DNA of 6,558 bases from Candidatus Methylomirabilota bacterium (GTDB taxonomy: Bacteria; Methylomirabilota; Methylomirabilia; Methylomirabilales; 2-02-FULL-66-22), in assembly GCA_016208645.1 (NCBI GenBank), contig JACQXP010000251.1, positions 1 through 6,558 on the forward strand, given 5' to 3'. Positions within the stretch are counted from its first letter, which is position 1, and every line of letters starts with the position of its first letter. Of this stretch, positions 1 to 5,296 are shown piece by piece. Below the pieces are notes generated by a model. The model was not told the origin of the DNA. It worked only from the letters and a program-made list of their open reading frames with translations, and did no database searches. A program made the translations under genes and the position numbers.

Positions 1-234
1 GGCATTGACCGCGTGCATTTCGGCGTGATGTTCGTCCTCAACACCGTGATCGGCCTCATCACGCCCCCTGTGGGCGTCGTGCTCTATGCGACCGTTGAGG
101 TGGCAAAGATCTCCTTCGAACGGGTCGTGCGGGCAACCGTTCCCTTGATCTGGCCGATGCTGGCGGCCTTGATCATGGTCACCTATGTTCCCTGGACGGT
201 TCTCGTGATCCCCCGGCTCTTCGGGTTCCGATAG
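1..234 (+). CDS. dctM: TRAP transporter large permease subunit (DctM family), C-terminal end only
   Basis: The reading frame is open from the first base of the window and ends at TAG 232-234, giving 77 residues of a protein that starts upstream. It ends with the signature tail of DctM-type membrane subunits: GIDRVHFGVMFVLN, then GLITPPVG (a re-entrant-loop motif of the large subunit), then a last hydrophobic helix and TYVPWTVLVIPRLFGFR. By eye, 37 of the 77 residues match the C-terminus of the complete DctM at 1943-3229, with no gap, so they are paralogues of one family. The large subunit forms the ion-coupled transport channel in the inner membrane and works with a DctQ and a periplasmic DctP. 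A GTG at 13 is internal and should not be read as a start. The substrate is unknown. This shows that a separate TRAP system lies just upstream of the complete one. Confidence 0.93.
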   Translation, partial: GIDRVHFGVMFVLNTVIGLITPPVGVVLYATVEVAKISFERVVRATVPLIWPMLAALIMVTYVPWTVLVIPRLFGFR

Positions 235-243
235 GGTCGCGCT

Positions 244-288
244 GCGGCCGGGATTGACCCCCGGATCCCCCGGGAGGGTCCCGGCCGC
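244..288 (+). terminator. Strong GC hairpin after the first dctM, terminator-like but without T-run
   Basis: Ten bases at 244-253 (GCGGCCGGGA) are perfectly complementary to 279-288 (TCCCGGCCGC). Inside them 260-264 pairs with 270-274 around a 5-nt loop. The structure starts 9 nt after the dctM stop codon. No T-run follows (the next bases are GAAACC), so it is not a canonical intrinsic terminator. It may end or attenuate transcription from the upstream TRAP operon, or protect its mRNA 3' end. Confidence 0.5.
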
Positions 289-299
289 GAAACCATGGC

Positions 300-333
300 T
301 TGCGAGGTCGGCGGAGACGGGATAAGTTACTAT
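300..333 (+). promoter_or_regulatory. Weak candidate promoter for the dctPQM operon
   Basis: Inside a very GC-rich gap there is one AT-richer patch at 321-334. TTGCGA (300-305, four of six matches to the sigma70 -35 consensus) lies 17 nt before TAAGTT (323-328, three of six matches). TACTAT at 328-333 is a better -10 match but has no -35 partner at normal spacing. A start near 335-340 would place the leader hairpin 349-386 at the 5' end of the mRNA. This is a guess from position and composition. Confidence 0.22.
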
Positions 334-348
334 TCGGAGGAGGGAAAG

Positions 349-386
349 CCCGGGCGGCCGGCGCCCCCGGGGGCGGACCGCCGGGG
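349..386 (+). promoter_or_regulatory. GC-rich leader hairpin ending at the dctP ribosome binding site
   Basis: The stretch folds on itself: 362-368 (CGCCCCC) and 369-375 (GGGGGCG) form a perfect palindrome, and further out 353-357 pairs with 378-382 and 349-351 with 384-386. Only about four bases separate it from GGAGGAGGG at 390-398, the Shine-Dalgarno sequence of dctP. It could shield the mRNA 5' end or modulate translation of the binding protein. The structure is seen directly; the function is inferred. Confidence 0.35.
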
Positions 387-400
387 AAAGGAGGAGGGTC

Positions 401-1393
401 ATGAAACGCATCGCTGTGTGGACGGGTGTGCTGGTCCTCGTGGGAGGCCTGTGGGCCGTGGCCCCGGCCTCGGCGGGGGAACCCACCTATGAACTCAAGT
501 TCAACACGGTGGGGGTGCCGACCCAGCCCGAGTACAAGGCCATGGAGGTCTTCGCCAAGAACGTGGAGGCGTTGAGCGCCGGGAAGATCAAGGTCCGCCT
601 GTTCCACTCGGGCCAGCTCGGCGACCAGAAGACCCAGGTGACCAAGGTCCAGCGCGGCACGCTGGAGATGTCCTTCGCCGATGGCACCTGGCTGTCGGAT
701 TTCCAGCCGGAGGTGGGCGTGTTCGCGGCGGCCTACCTGTTCCGGGACCTGGATCACATGTACCGGGTCTTGCTGGGTCCCATGGGACAGCAGTACTTCG
801 AGAACCTGGCCAAGAAGACCAGCATCCGGCCGCTGGACGTGTGGTACCTCGGGACTCGCAACCTCAACCTGCGAACGAAGCCGGTCACCAGGCCGGAGGA
901 CATGAAGGACGTCAAGCTCCGGGTGCCGAATGCCCCCATGTGGATTGCCATGGGCAGGGCCCTGGGGGCCAACCCGACCCCCCTGGGCTTCGGGGAGCTG
1001 TACCTGGCCCTGAAGACGGGGACCGTGGACGGGCAGGACAACCCCTTGCCGACCAACGAGGCGGCCAAGTTCTACGAGGTCACGAAGTTCATCATCATGA
1101 CCAACCACCAGATCGGCCAGCTCTGGCCCATCATCCATGAGCCGCTCTGGCAGGGGATGCCGGCCGAGTACAAGGCCTGGATGCGCACGGCCCTGATGAC
1201 GGCGCGTAACTACATGAACTACCTCGTCCTGGAGGGGGAGGCCACCCTCCTGGAGAAGTTCGAGAAGCAGTACGGCCTCAAGATCATCTATCCTGATCTG
1301 GAGCCCTGGCAGAAGAATGCCCGCCCCGCCTACAAGGAGTTCGAGGCCAAGTGGGGCGCCGGGGTCTACGAGAAGATCCAGTCGAGCCCATGA
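401..1393 (+). CDS. dctP: TRAP transporter periplasmic solute-binding protein (DctP family)
   Basis: A 330-residue secreted binding protein, the normal length for DctP. The start is fixed by ATG 401 behind a strong Shine-Dalgarno (GGAGGAGGG, 390-398) and by the signal peptide it yields: MKR, a hydrophobic core at about 5-20 and an APASA cleavage site near residue 25. The mature part follows the family pattern: ELKFNTVG at 31-38, FHSGQLGDQ at 68-76, the GTRNLNLRTKPV strand at 151-162, LRVPNAPMW at 173-181 whose Arg174 is the family's conserved carboxylate-binding arginine, and LKTGTVDGQDNPL at 204-216. It should capture an organic acid in the periplasm and deliver it to the DctQ/DctM pair encoded next. 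The conserved Arg suggests a carboxylate, but the exact ligand (dicarboxylate, sugar acid or keto acid) cannot be decided. A terminator follows 16 nt after the stop codon. Confidence 0.95.
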   Translation: MKRIAVWTGVLVLVGGLWAVAPASAGEPTYELKFNTVGVPTQPEYKAMEVFAKNVEALSAGKIKVRLFHSGQLGDQKTQVTKVQRGTLEMSFADGTWLSDFQPEVGVFAAAYLFRDLDHMYRVLLGPMGQQYFENLAKKTSIRPLDVWYLGTRNLNLRTKPVTRPEDMKDVKLRVPNAPMWIAMGRALGANPTPLGFGELYLALKTGTVDGQDNPLPTNEAAKFYEVTKFIIMTNHQIGQLWPIIHEPLWQGMPAEYKAWMRTALMTARNYMNYLVLEGEATLLEKFEKQYGLKIIYPDLEPWQKNARPAYKEFEAKWGAGVYEKIQSSP

Positions 1394-1409
1394 GCTGATC
1401 GGGCGCGCG

Positions 1410-1446
1410 GAACCGGGGGGTGAGGCGCTCACCCCCCGGTTCTTTT
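1410..1446 (+). terminator. Intrinsic terminator/attenuator between dctP and dctQ
   Basis: Fifteen bases at 1410-1424 are perfectly complementary to 1428-1442, with a 3-nt loop (GCG), followed at once by TTTT at 1443-1446. This is the textbook form of an intrinsic terminator. It lies inside the dctPQM operon, and the dctQ Shine-Dalgarno (GGAGGA, 1449-1454) starts only two bases after the T-run. The likely effect is abundant short dctP mRNA and less full-length dctPQM mRNA. No other promoter for dctQ is visible, so read-through must be partial. Confidence 0.85.
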
Positions 1447-1461
1447 CCGGAGGAATCCGCC

Positions 1462-1941
1462 GTGGCGAAAGCCCTGGATCGGCTCATCCGCCTCCTCGAA
1501 GAGACCGGCGGCGTCCTGGCCCTGGCGGTGATGTTCGTTGCCATCGTCGTCCAGGTCATCTTCCGGTATCTGTTCACGCCGCTCGTCTGGCCCTTCGAGC
1601 TCTCCATCTACATGTACATCTGCCTCGTCTACCTGGGGGCCGCCCTGGCGGCTCGCCACGACTCCCACGTGGCCTTTGATGTCCTGTTCAAGGCGCTGCC
1701 GGTGCGGACCCAGCAGGTGCTGTCAGCGGGTCTGCGGGTCTTCGGCGCCGCTGTCCTGGCCACCCTGATCGTGCCGGGCATCCAGTTCATGCGCCAGAGC
1801 CATACCATGCGATCTGCCTCGCTCTACATTCCCTGGAGCTTCCTGGTGCTGGTGTACCTCACGAGTGTCATCCTGATGATCAGCCACCTGGTGGCGGGGG
1901 CCGTGCGGGACTGGCGGCGCACCCGGACCGGGGAATCCTGA
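1462..1941 (+). CDS. dctQ: TRAP transporter small permease subunit (DctQ family)
   Basis: The protein has 159 residues from GTG 1462, with GGAGGA (1449-1454) seven bases upstream. An in-frame GTG at 1420 would add 14 residues but lies inside the terminator hairpin and lacks a ribosome site, so I reject it. Four hydrophobic segments (about 16-37, 46-64, 85-107, 124-146) match the four-helix DctQ topology. Family marks are VVQVIFRYLF (29-38), the W-x-x-EL motif (WPFEL, 43-47), YLGAALAARHDSHV (57-70) and IPWSFL (123-128). DctQ is the membrane scaffold that holds the large transport subunit in place. The stop codon is one base before the ATG of dctM, so the two are probably translationally coupled and made in equal amounts. 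The positively charged tail (RDWRRTRTGES) is expected to be cytoplasmic. Confidence 0.93.
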   Translation: MAKALDRLIRLLEETGGVLALAVMFVAIVVQVIFRYLFTPLVWPFELSIYMYICLVYLGAALAARHDSHVAFDVLFKALPVRTQQVLSAGLRVFGAAVLATLIVPGIQFMRQSHTMRSASLYIPWSFLVLVYLTSVILMISHLVAGAVRDWRRTRTGES

Positions 1942-1942
1942 C

Positions 1943-3229
1943 ATGGCCGTCACCTTGTGGGCGGTCACCTTCCTCCTCTTCTTCCTGTTCCGCGGCTCCA
2001 TCGCCCTGGGCATGGTGGTCTCCACCAGCGTCTACTGCCTCGTCAAGGGGATCACCCTGGTGGAAGTCGTGGAAACCATGGTGATCGGCTTCGACAACCA
2101 GTTCGTGCTCCTGGCGATTCCGCTGTTCGTCATGTCGGCCCGGATCATGAACATCGGCGGGATCACCACGCGGATCTTCAACTTCGCCGACAGCGCCGTG
2201 GGGTTCCTGCGGGGAGGGCTGGCCCACGTGAACGTCGTGGGCAGCATCATCTTCTCGGGCATGACGGGATCCGCCCTGGCGGACGCCTCCGGCCTGGGTC
2301 TCATGGAGATCAAGGCCATGGAGGATGGCGGTTACGAGCGGCCCTTCGCCTGTGCGGTGTCCGCGGCCACCGCCACCATCGGCCCCATCATCCCGCCGTC
2401 CATCCCCATGGTGATCTTCTCTCTGCTCTCGGGGGCCTCTCTGGGGAATCTGTTCCTGGGGGGGGTGATCCCCGGCCTCATCATGGGCGGCGCCATGATG
2501 ATCTACATCGCCCTGGTCGCCGGCCGACGGAACTACCCGGTGGGAGAGTGGCAGGGATTTCGCGCCCTGCTCACCGCATTCGGGCAGTCGCTCCTGGCTC
2601 TCCTCACGCCGGTCATCCTCTTGGGGGGCATCTACTCCGGCGTCTTCACTCCCACGGAGGCCGGGGCCGCCGCGGCCCTCTACGCCATGGTCCTGGCCAT
2701 GGTGGTCTACCGGGAGTTGGGGCTCCAGGGATTGTACCGGGAGATGGTCGCCACGGTGGAGAACGTGGGCTTCTTGAGTTTCATCATCGCCGGGGCGTTC
2801 GCCTTCAGCTACGTCGTCACCCTGGAGGGGATCTCGGCCAAGATCGCGAATGCGGTGGTCTCCCTCACAACCAATCCGTACGTCCTCCTCTTCCTCTTGA
2901 ACATCCTGTTTCTGATTCTGGGCTGCTTCCTGGACACCATGGTCCTGATGCTGGTGGTGATCCCCATGATCCTCCCGGCCGTTCGCGCCCTGGGCATTGA
3001 CCCGGTGCATTTCGGGGTGGTCATCGTCCTGAACATGATGATCGGACTGTGCACCCCGCCCTATGGCATGCTGCTCTTCACGGTGAGCGGCCTCACCAAG
3101 ACCCCCCTGGGACCGGTCATCCGCGAGGTCATCCCCTTCCTGTGGGTGCTGATCGCCGTCCTGTTCCTCATCACCTACGTGCCGGGCCTGGTGCTCTTCC
3201 TGCCCCGGCTGGTAGGATTCCAGGGGTGA
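1943..3229 (+). CDS. dctM: TRAP transporter large permease subunit (DctM family)
   Basis: Full-length at 428 residues (the family is about 425-430). It is very hydrophobic, with around a dozen membrane segments. Family motifs in order: GFDNQFVLLAIPLFV (49-63), FSGMTGSALADASGLG (104-119), MEIKAMEDGGY (121-131), TATIGPIIPPSIP (143-155), the second-half repeat GGIYSGVFTPTEAGA (228-242), GCFLDTMVLMLVVIP (327-341) and GIDPVHFGVVIVLN (351-364) followed by GLCTPPYG (368-375). These include the re-entrant hairpin tips that in TRAP structures bind ions and substrate. The protein moves the solute across the inner membrane, driven by an ion (usually Na+) gradient. It starts one base after dctQ; upstream GGGGAA (1930-1935) is only a modest ribosome site, in keeping with coupling. 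Oddity: near the N-terminus it has RGSIALG where DctM proteins usually show a G-x-P-x-A type motif. Confidence 0.96.
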   Translation: MAVTLWAVTFLLFFLFRGSIALGMVVSTSVYCLVKGITLVEVVETMVIGFDNQFVLLAIPLFVMSARIMNIGGITTRIFNFADSAVGFLRGGLAHVNVVGSIIFSGMTGSALADASGLGLMEIKAMEDGGYERPFACAVSAATATIGPIIPPSIPMVIFSLLSGASLGNLFLGGVIPGLIMGGAMMIYIALVAGRRNYPVGEWQGFRALLTAFGQSLLALLTPVILLGGIYSGVFTPTEAGAAAALYAMVLAMVVYRELGLQGLYREMVATVENVGFLSFIIAGAFAFSYVVTLEGISAKIANAVVSLTTNPYVLLFLLNILFLILGCFLDTMVLMLVVIPMILPAVRALGIDPVHFGVVIVLNMMIGLCTPPYGMLLFTVSGLTKTPLGPVIREVIPFLWVLIAVLFLITYVPGLVLFLPRLVGFQG

Positions 3230-3235
3230 TCATGT

Positions 3236-3270
3236 GAGCTGAGAGCCGAGCGCCGAGAGCCGAGACGGGA
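3236..3270 (+). repeat. GC-rich heptanucleotide tandem repeat, about four to five units
   Basis: Starting 6 nt after the dctM stop codon, the sequence steps in units of seven: units at 3243-3249 and 3257-3263 are GAGCCGA, those at 3236-3242 and 3250-3256 differ by one base each, and a fifth at 3264-3270 is degenerate (GACGGGA). It fills half of the 75-nt gap before the aldolase-family fragment. There are no spacers and no obvious hairpin. It resembles in kind the short heptameric tandem repeats known from cyanobacterial genomes. Function unknown. Confidence 0.75.
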
Positions 3271-3304
3271 CGGAGAAAAGGCAGAGCCGCCAGGGACGTC
3301 CCCC

Positions 3305-3703
3305 ATGACGAGGGCCAAGTCGCGCTACATCTTGGATGGGATCGTGCCCATCCTGCAGACACCCTTCGAAGAGGATGGAACGCTGGATACGGCGTCGCTA
3401 CGGCGACTGGTGGACCACGTCATCCAGGCGGGAGCAGTCGGCGTGATCTGCCCCGCCGTGGCCAGCGAGGTGCACAAGCTCTCCCCGGACGAGCGGCGCG
3501 CCATGCTGGAGATCGTCCTCGACCAGGCGCAGGAACGGGTCCCGGTCTTCGTGGGCGTGAGCGCGGGAAGCGCCGAGGAGAGCCTGGCGCTGTCCCGCCA
3601 CGCAAGAGCCCGCGGAGTCTCCGGGATCCTGGCCCAGGCCCCTGAAGGGATCGCCGCCGGCCTGGTGGGCCGCGTCCTGGAACTGGAACGGGGCCTGGGC
3701 TGA
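3305..3703 (+). pseudogene. Truncated dihydrodipicolinate synthase/2-keto acid aldolase family gene
   Basis: The 132-residue product from ATG 3305 matches only the first part of a DapA-type TIM-barrel enzyme (normally about 290-300 residues). Recognisable parts are GIVPILQTPFEEDGTLD (12-28, first strand and the TPF motif), GAVGVICPAVASEVHKLS (43-60, in the place of the GTTGE loop), DERRAML (62-68), VPVFVGVSAGS (79-89, third strand) and GVSGILAQAPEG (104-115, fourth strand). After about residue 118 the similarity stops; a short unrelated-looking tail leads to TGA. The family's catalytic Tyr and Schiff-base Lys would lie beyond this point, so it should be inactive as an aldolase. The 136 nt after the stop contain no continuation in any frame, pointing to a deletion, not a simple frameshift. 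The start has only a weak ribosome site (AGGGA, 3292-3296). The relatives act on pyruvate-derived keto acids or sugar acids, which would fit a neighbouring importer. An expressed short protein cannot be excluded. Confidence 0.75.
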
Positions 3704-3704
3704 C

Positions 3705-3748
3705 GGGCCGACACGTTCTCCATACGGCCCCGGCCGGGACACCCGGCC
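3705..3748 (+). other. Pair of competing GC hairpins after the aldolase fragment
   Basis: GGCCGGG at 3732-3738 pairs perfectly with CCCGGCC at 3742-3748 around a 3-nt loop, and GGGCCG at 3705-3710 can pair with CGGCCC at 3725-3730. No T-run follows either. They lie between the aldolase-family stop codon and the candidate promoter, a place where a transcript end would be expected, but the case for a true terminator is weak. Confidence 0.3.
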
Positions 3749-3758
3749 CACGAGAGGC

Positions 3759-3788
3759 TTGACAGGGCCATCGCGTCTGGAATACGTT
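3759..3788 (+). promoter_or_regulatory. Candidate sigma70-type promoter for the ABC importer operon
   Basis: A perfect TTGACA (3759-3764) lies 18 nt before TACGTT (3783-3788, three of six matches to TATAAT, with the first TA and last T kept). A start near 3795 would give a leader of about 45 nt before the ATG at 3840. An exact -35 box just ahead of a new transcription unit in GC-rich DNA is suggestive. The -10 box is poor, so the support is moderate. Confidence 0.42.
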
Positions 3789-3839
3789 GACCCCGGCATC
3801 CCGCCACTGGAAACCAAATTGAGAGGGGAGGAGGTCCGT

Positions 3840-5195
3840 ATGAACAAGCCACGGCAGAAGGTTCCGAGCACCCACAGGATGACCCGTCGGGAGGTTCTCA
3901 GGCTGGGGGCGACCGCCGCCGCCGGGGCGGCGATCGGTCCCTTCATCGCCACCCCGGGGCACGGCCAGACCTTCAACTGGCAGCGTTTCAAAGGCAAGGA
4001 ACTCTTCCTGATCCTCTACAAGCACCCCTGGGTGGACGAGATGGTGAAGCACCTGCCGGAGTTCGAGTCCCTCACCGGGGTCAAGGTCAAGTACGAGATC
4101 CTGCCGGAGGTGCAGGGGCGCCAGAAGTTCACGGTGGAGATGACCGCCGGCACCGGCGGGATAGACGCCTGGCACGCCAGCATGCACGTGGAGAAGCGGC
4201 GGGCCTGGAAGTCGGGCTGGTTCCAGCCGTTGAACAAATTCTTGGAGGACAAGAGCCTGACGGCCCCGGATTATGACTGGGGGGACTTCACGACCGGGGC
4301 CCGGGCGGACGTGACGCAGCCCGACCGGACCATCAGCGGGCTCCCCACCTTCGTGGACCCCTTCGTGCTCTTCTACCGCAAGGACCTGTATCAGCAGAAG
4401 GGGTGGAAACCGCCGAAGACCATGGCGGAGCTGGAGGGGCAGGCCCAGAAGCTCCACAACCCGCCCGGCATGTACGGCTTCGTGTCGCGTGGATTGAAGA
4501 ACGCCAATGCCACGCCCTGGGCCTGGGTGATCTACTCGATGGGCGGGGAGTACCTGACCAAGGACGGGAAGTCCGCCCTCAACGCCCCCCCGTGGGTCAA
4601 GGCCATGGACTGGTACGCCGGGATACTCCGGCGCTTCGCCCCCCCCGGCGTAGTCAACTTCAACTGGTACGAGTGCAGCGCCGCCTTCATGCAGGGGCAG
4701 GTGGGGATCTACTACGACGGGGTGAACTTCGCCAACCAGTTCGAGGACCCCAGCAAGTCCAAGATCGCGGGGAAGGTGGGCTACGCGGCCCTGCCCGCGG
4801 GCCCGGCCGCCCACGTCGCCCCGACCTTCACCAACGCCATGGCCATCACCTCCCACAGCCGGAACAAGGAGGCGGCCTTCCTGTTCATCCAGTGGGCCAC
4901 CAACAAGCAGAATGCGGCGCGGGAGCTGCTGGCGGGCGTGGGCGTCGGCCGGGTCACGCCCTGGAACAACCCCGAGGTGAAGGCCAAGCCGAAGATGCCG
5001 GCCGACTGGTACGCCGCGTACCTGGAGAGCCTGAAGATCGGCCGCGCCGGCCTCCCGGAGATCATTGACGTCACGCAGTATCGCGACATCATCGGGGTCG
5101 CGATCCAGAAGGCCATCGAGGGGGCCAAGTCCGAGACGGTCATCGCCCAGGCCCACAAGGAATTCCAGGAACTCTTGGACAAGACCGAGAAATAG
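3840..5195 (+). CDS. Extracellular solute-binding protein of a carbohydrate-type ABC importer, Tat-targeted
   Basis: The protein has 451 residues from ATG 3840, with AGGAGG (3829-3834) five bases upstream. A TTG 81 nt earlier is in frame but coincides with the candidate -35 box and gives no sensible signal. The N-terminus carries a twin-arginine signal: TRREVLRLGA (15-24) with Arg16-Arg17, a mild hydrophobic stretch (about 23-38) and a likely cut near GHGQ (40-43). It has no lipobox cysteine, so it should be a soluble periplasmic protein exported folded. The mature part fits the large MalE/UgpB family (SBP_bac_1): FESLTGVKVKYEILPE (75-90), FVDPFVLFYRKDLYQQKGW (171-189), MAELEGQAQKL (195-205), AAFMQGQVGIYYDG (281-294) and SRNKEAAFLFIQWATN (340-355). 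Sugars, polyols or related compounds are usual ligands; abundant Trp and Tyr suit this, but the ligand is unknown. It is followed by a strong terminator and then the permease genes. Confidence 0.94.
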   Translation: MNKPRQKVPSTHRMTRREVLRLGATAAAGAAIGPFIATPGHGQTFNWQRFKGKELFLILYKHPWVDEMVKHLPEFESLTGVKVKYEILPEVQGRQKFTVEMTAGTGGIDAWHASMHVEKRRAWKSGWFQPLNKFLEDKSLTAPDYDWGDFTTGARADVTQPDRTISGLPTFVDPFVLFYRKDLYQQKGWKPPKTMAELEGQAQKLHNPPGMYGFVSRGLKNANATPWAWVIYSMGGEYLTKDGKSALNAPPWVKAMDWYAGILRRFAPPGVVNFNWYECSAAFMQGQVGIYYDGVNFANQFEDPSKSKIAGKVGYAALPAGPAAHVAPTFTNAMAITSHSRNKEAAFLFIQWATNKQNAARELLAGVGVGRVTPWNNPEVKAKPKMPADWYAAYLESLKIGRAGLPEIIDVTQYRDIIGVAIQKAIEGAKSETVIAQAHKEFQELLDKTEK

Positions 5196-5211
5196 CCCAC
5201 CTGCCACGCGG

Positions 5212-5268
5212 AAGAGCCTGGCCTTCCCGCCCATCGTCCTCGATGAGGCGGGAGGGCCGGGCTCTTTT
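5212..5268 (+). terminator. Very strong intrinsic terminator/attenuator between binding protein and permease
   Basis: Twenty bases at 5212-5231 pair with 5247-5266, with all positions matched if two G-U wobbles are counted. Inside, CATCG (5232-5236) pairs with CGATG (5241-5245) around a TCCT loop, leaving A5246 bulged. A TCTTTT run (5263-5268) closes the element. It begins 16 nt after the binding-protein stop codon, the same spacing as in the dctP-dctQ gap. GGAGGAGG (5273-5280) follows within five bases. It should limit transcription into the permease genes and may stabilise the binding-protein mRNA. Confidence 0.88.
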
Positions 5269-5296
5269 CGCGGGAGGAGGCGAGGCGGCCCGACAG

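Noticed and set aside
13..234. GTG 13 read as the start of a small 73-residue membrane protein.
   Set aside because: The frame is open to the window edge, and the codons before it (GID-R) continue the DctM motif, so this is the end of a larger gene.
235..400. The dctM-dctP gap examined for a small gene or riboswitch.
   Set aside because: Short frames here have no ribosome site and no recognisable product, and the hairpins do not match a riboswitch architecture I know.
1420..1461. An upstream GTG start for dctQ adding 14 residues.
   Set aside because: These codons lie in the terminator hairpin, lack a ribosome site, and the extra peptide does not resemble the DctQ N-terminus; GTG 1462 has GGAGGA at good spacing.
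3759..3839. An upstream in-frame TTG start for the ABC binding protein.
   Set aside because: It would put 27 non-signal residues before the Tat signal, and the TTG is part of the TTGACA box; ATG 3840 has an excellent ribosome site.
3420..5234. A 604-codon open frame on the minus strand opposite the aldolase fragment and the ABC binding protein.
   Set aside because: It runs antisense to clear coding sequence, is rich in Gly, Arg, Pro, Leu and His as expected for the reverse of GC-rich codons, and shows no domain. The same holds for the long minus-strand frames at 179-1432, 1880-3010 and 4781-6301.
5243..5296. An upstream ATG start for the MalF-type permease adding 18 residues.
   Set aside because: The ATG sits inside the terminator stem and has no ribosome site in front of it.
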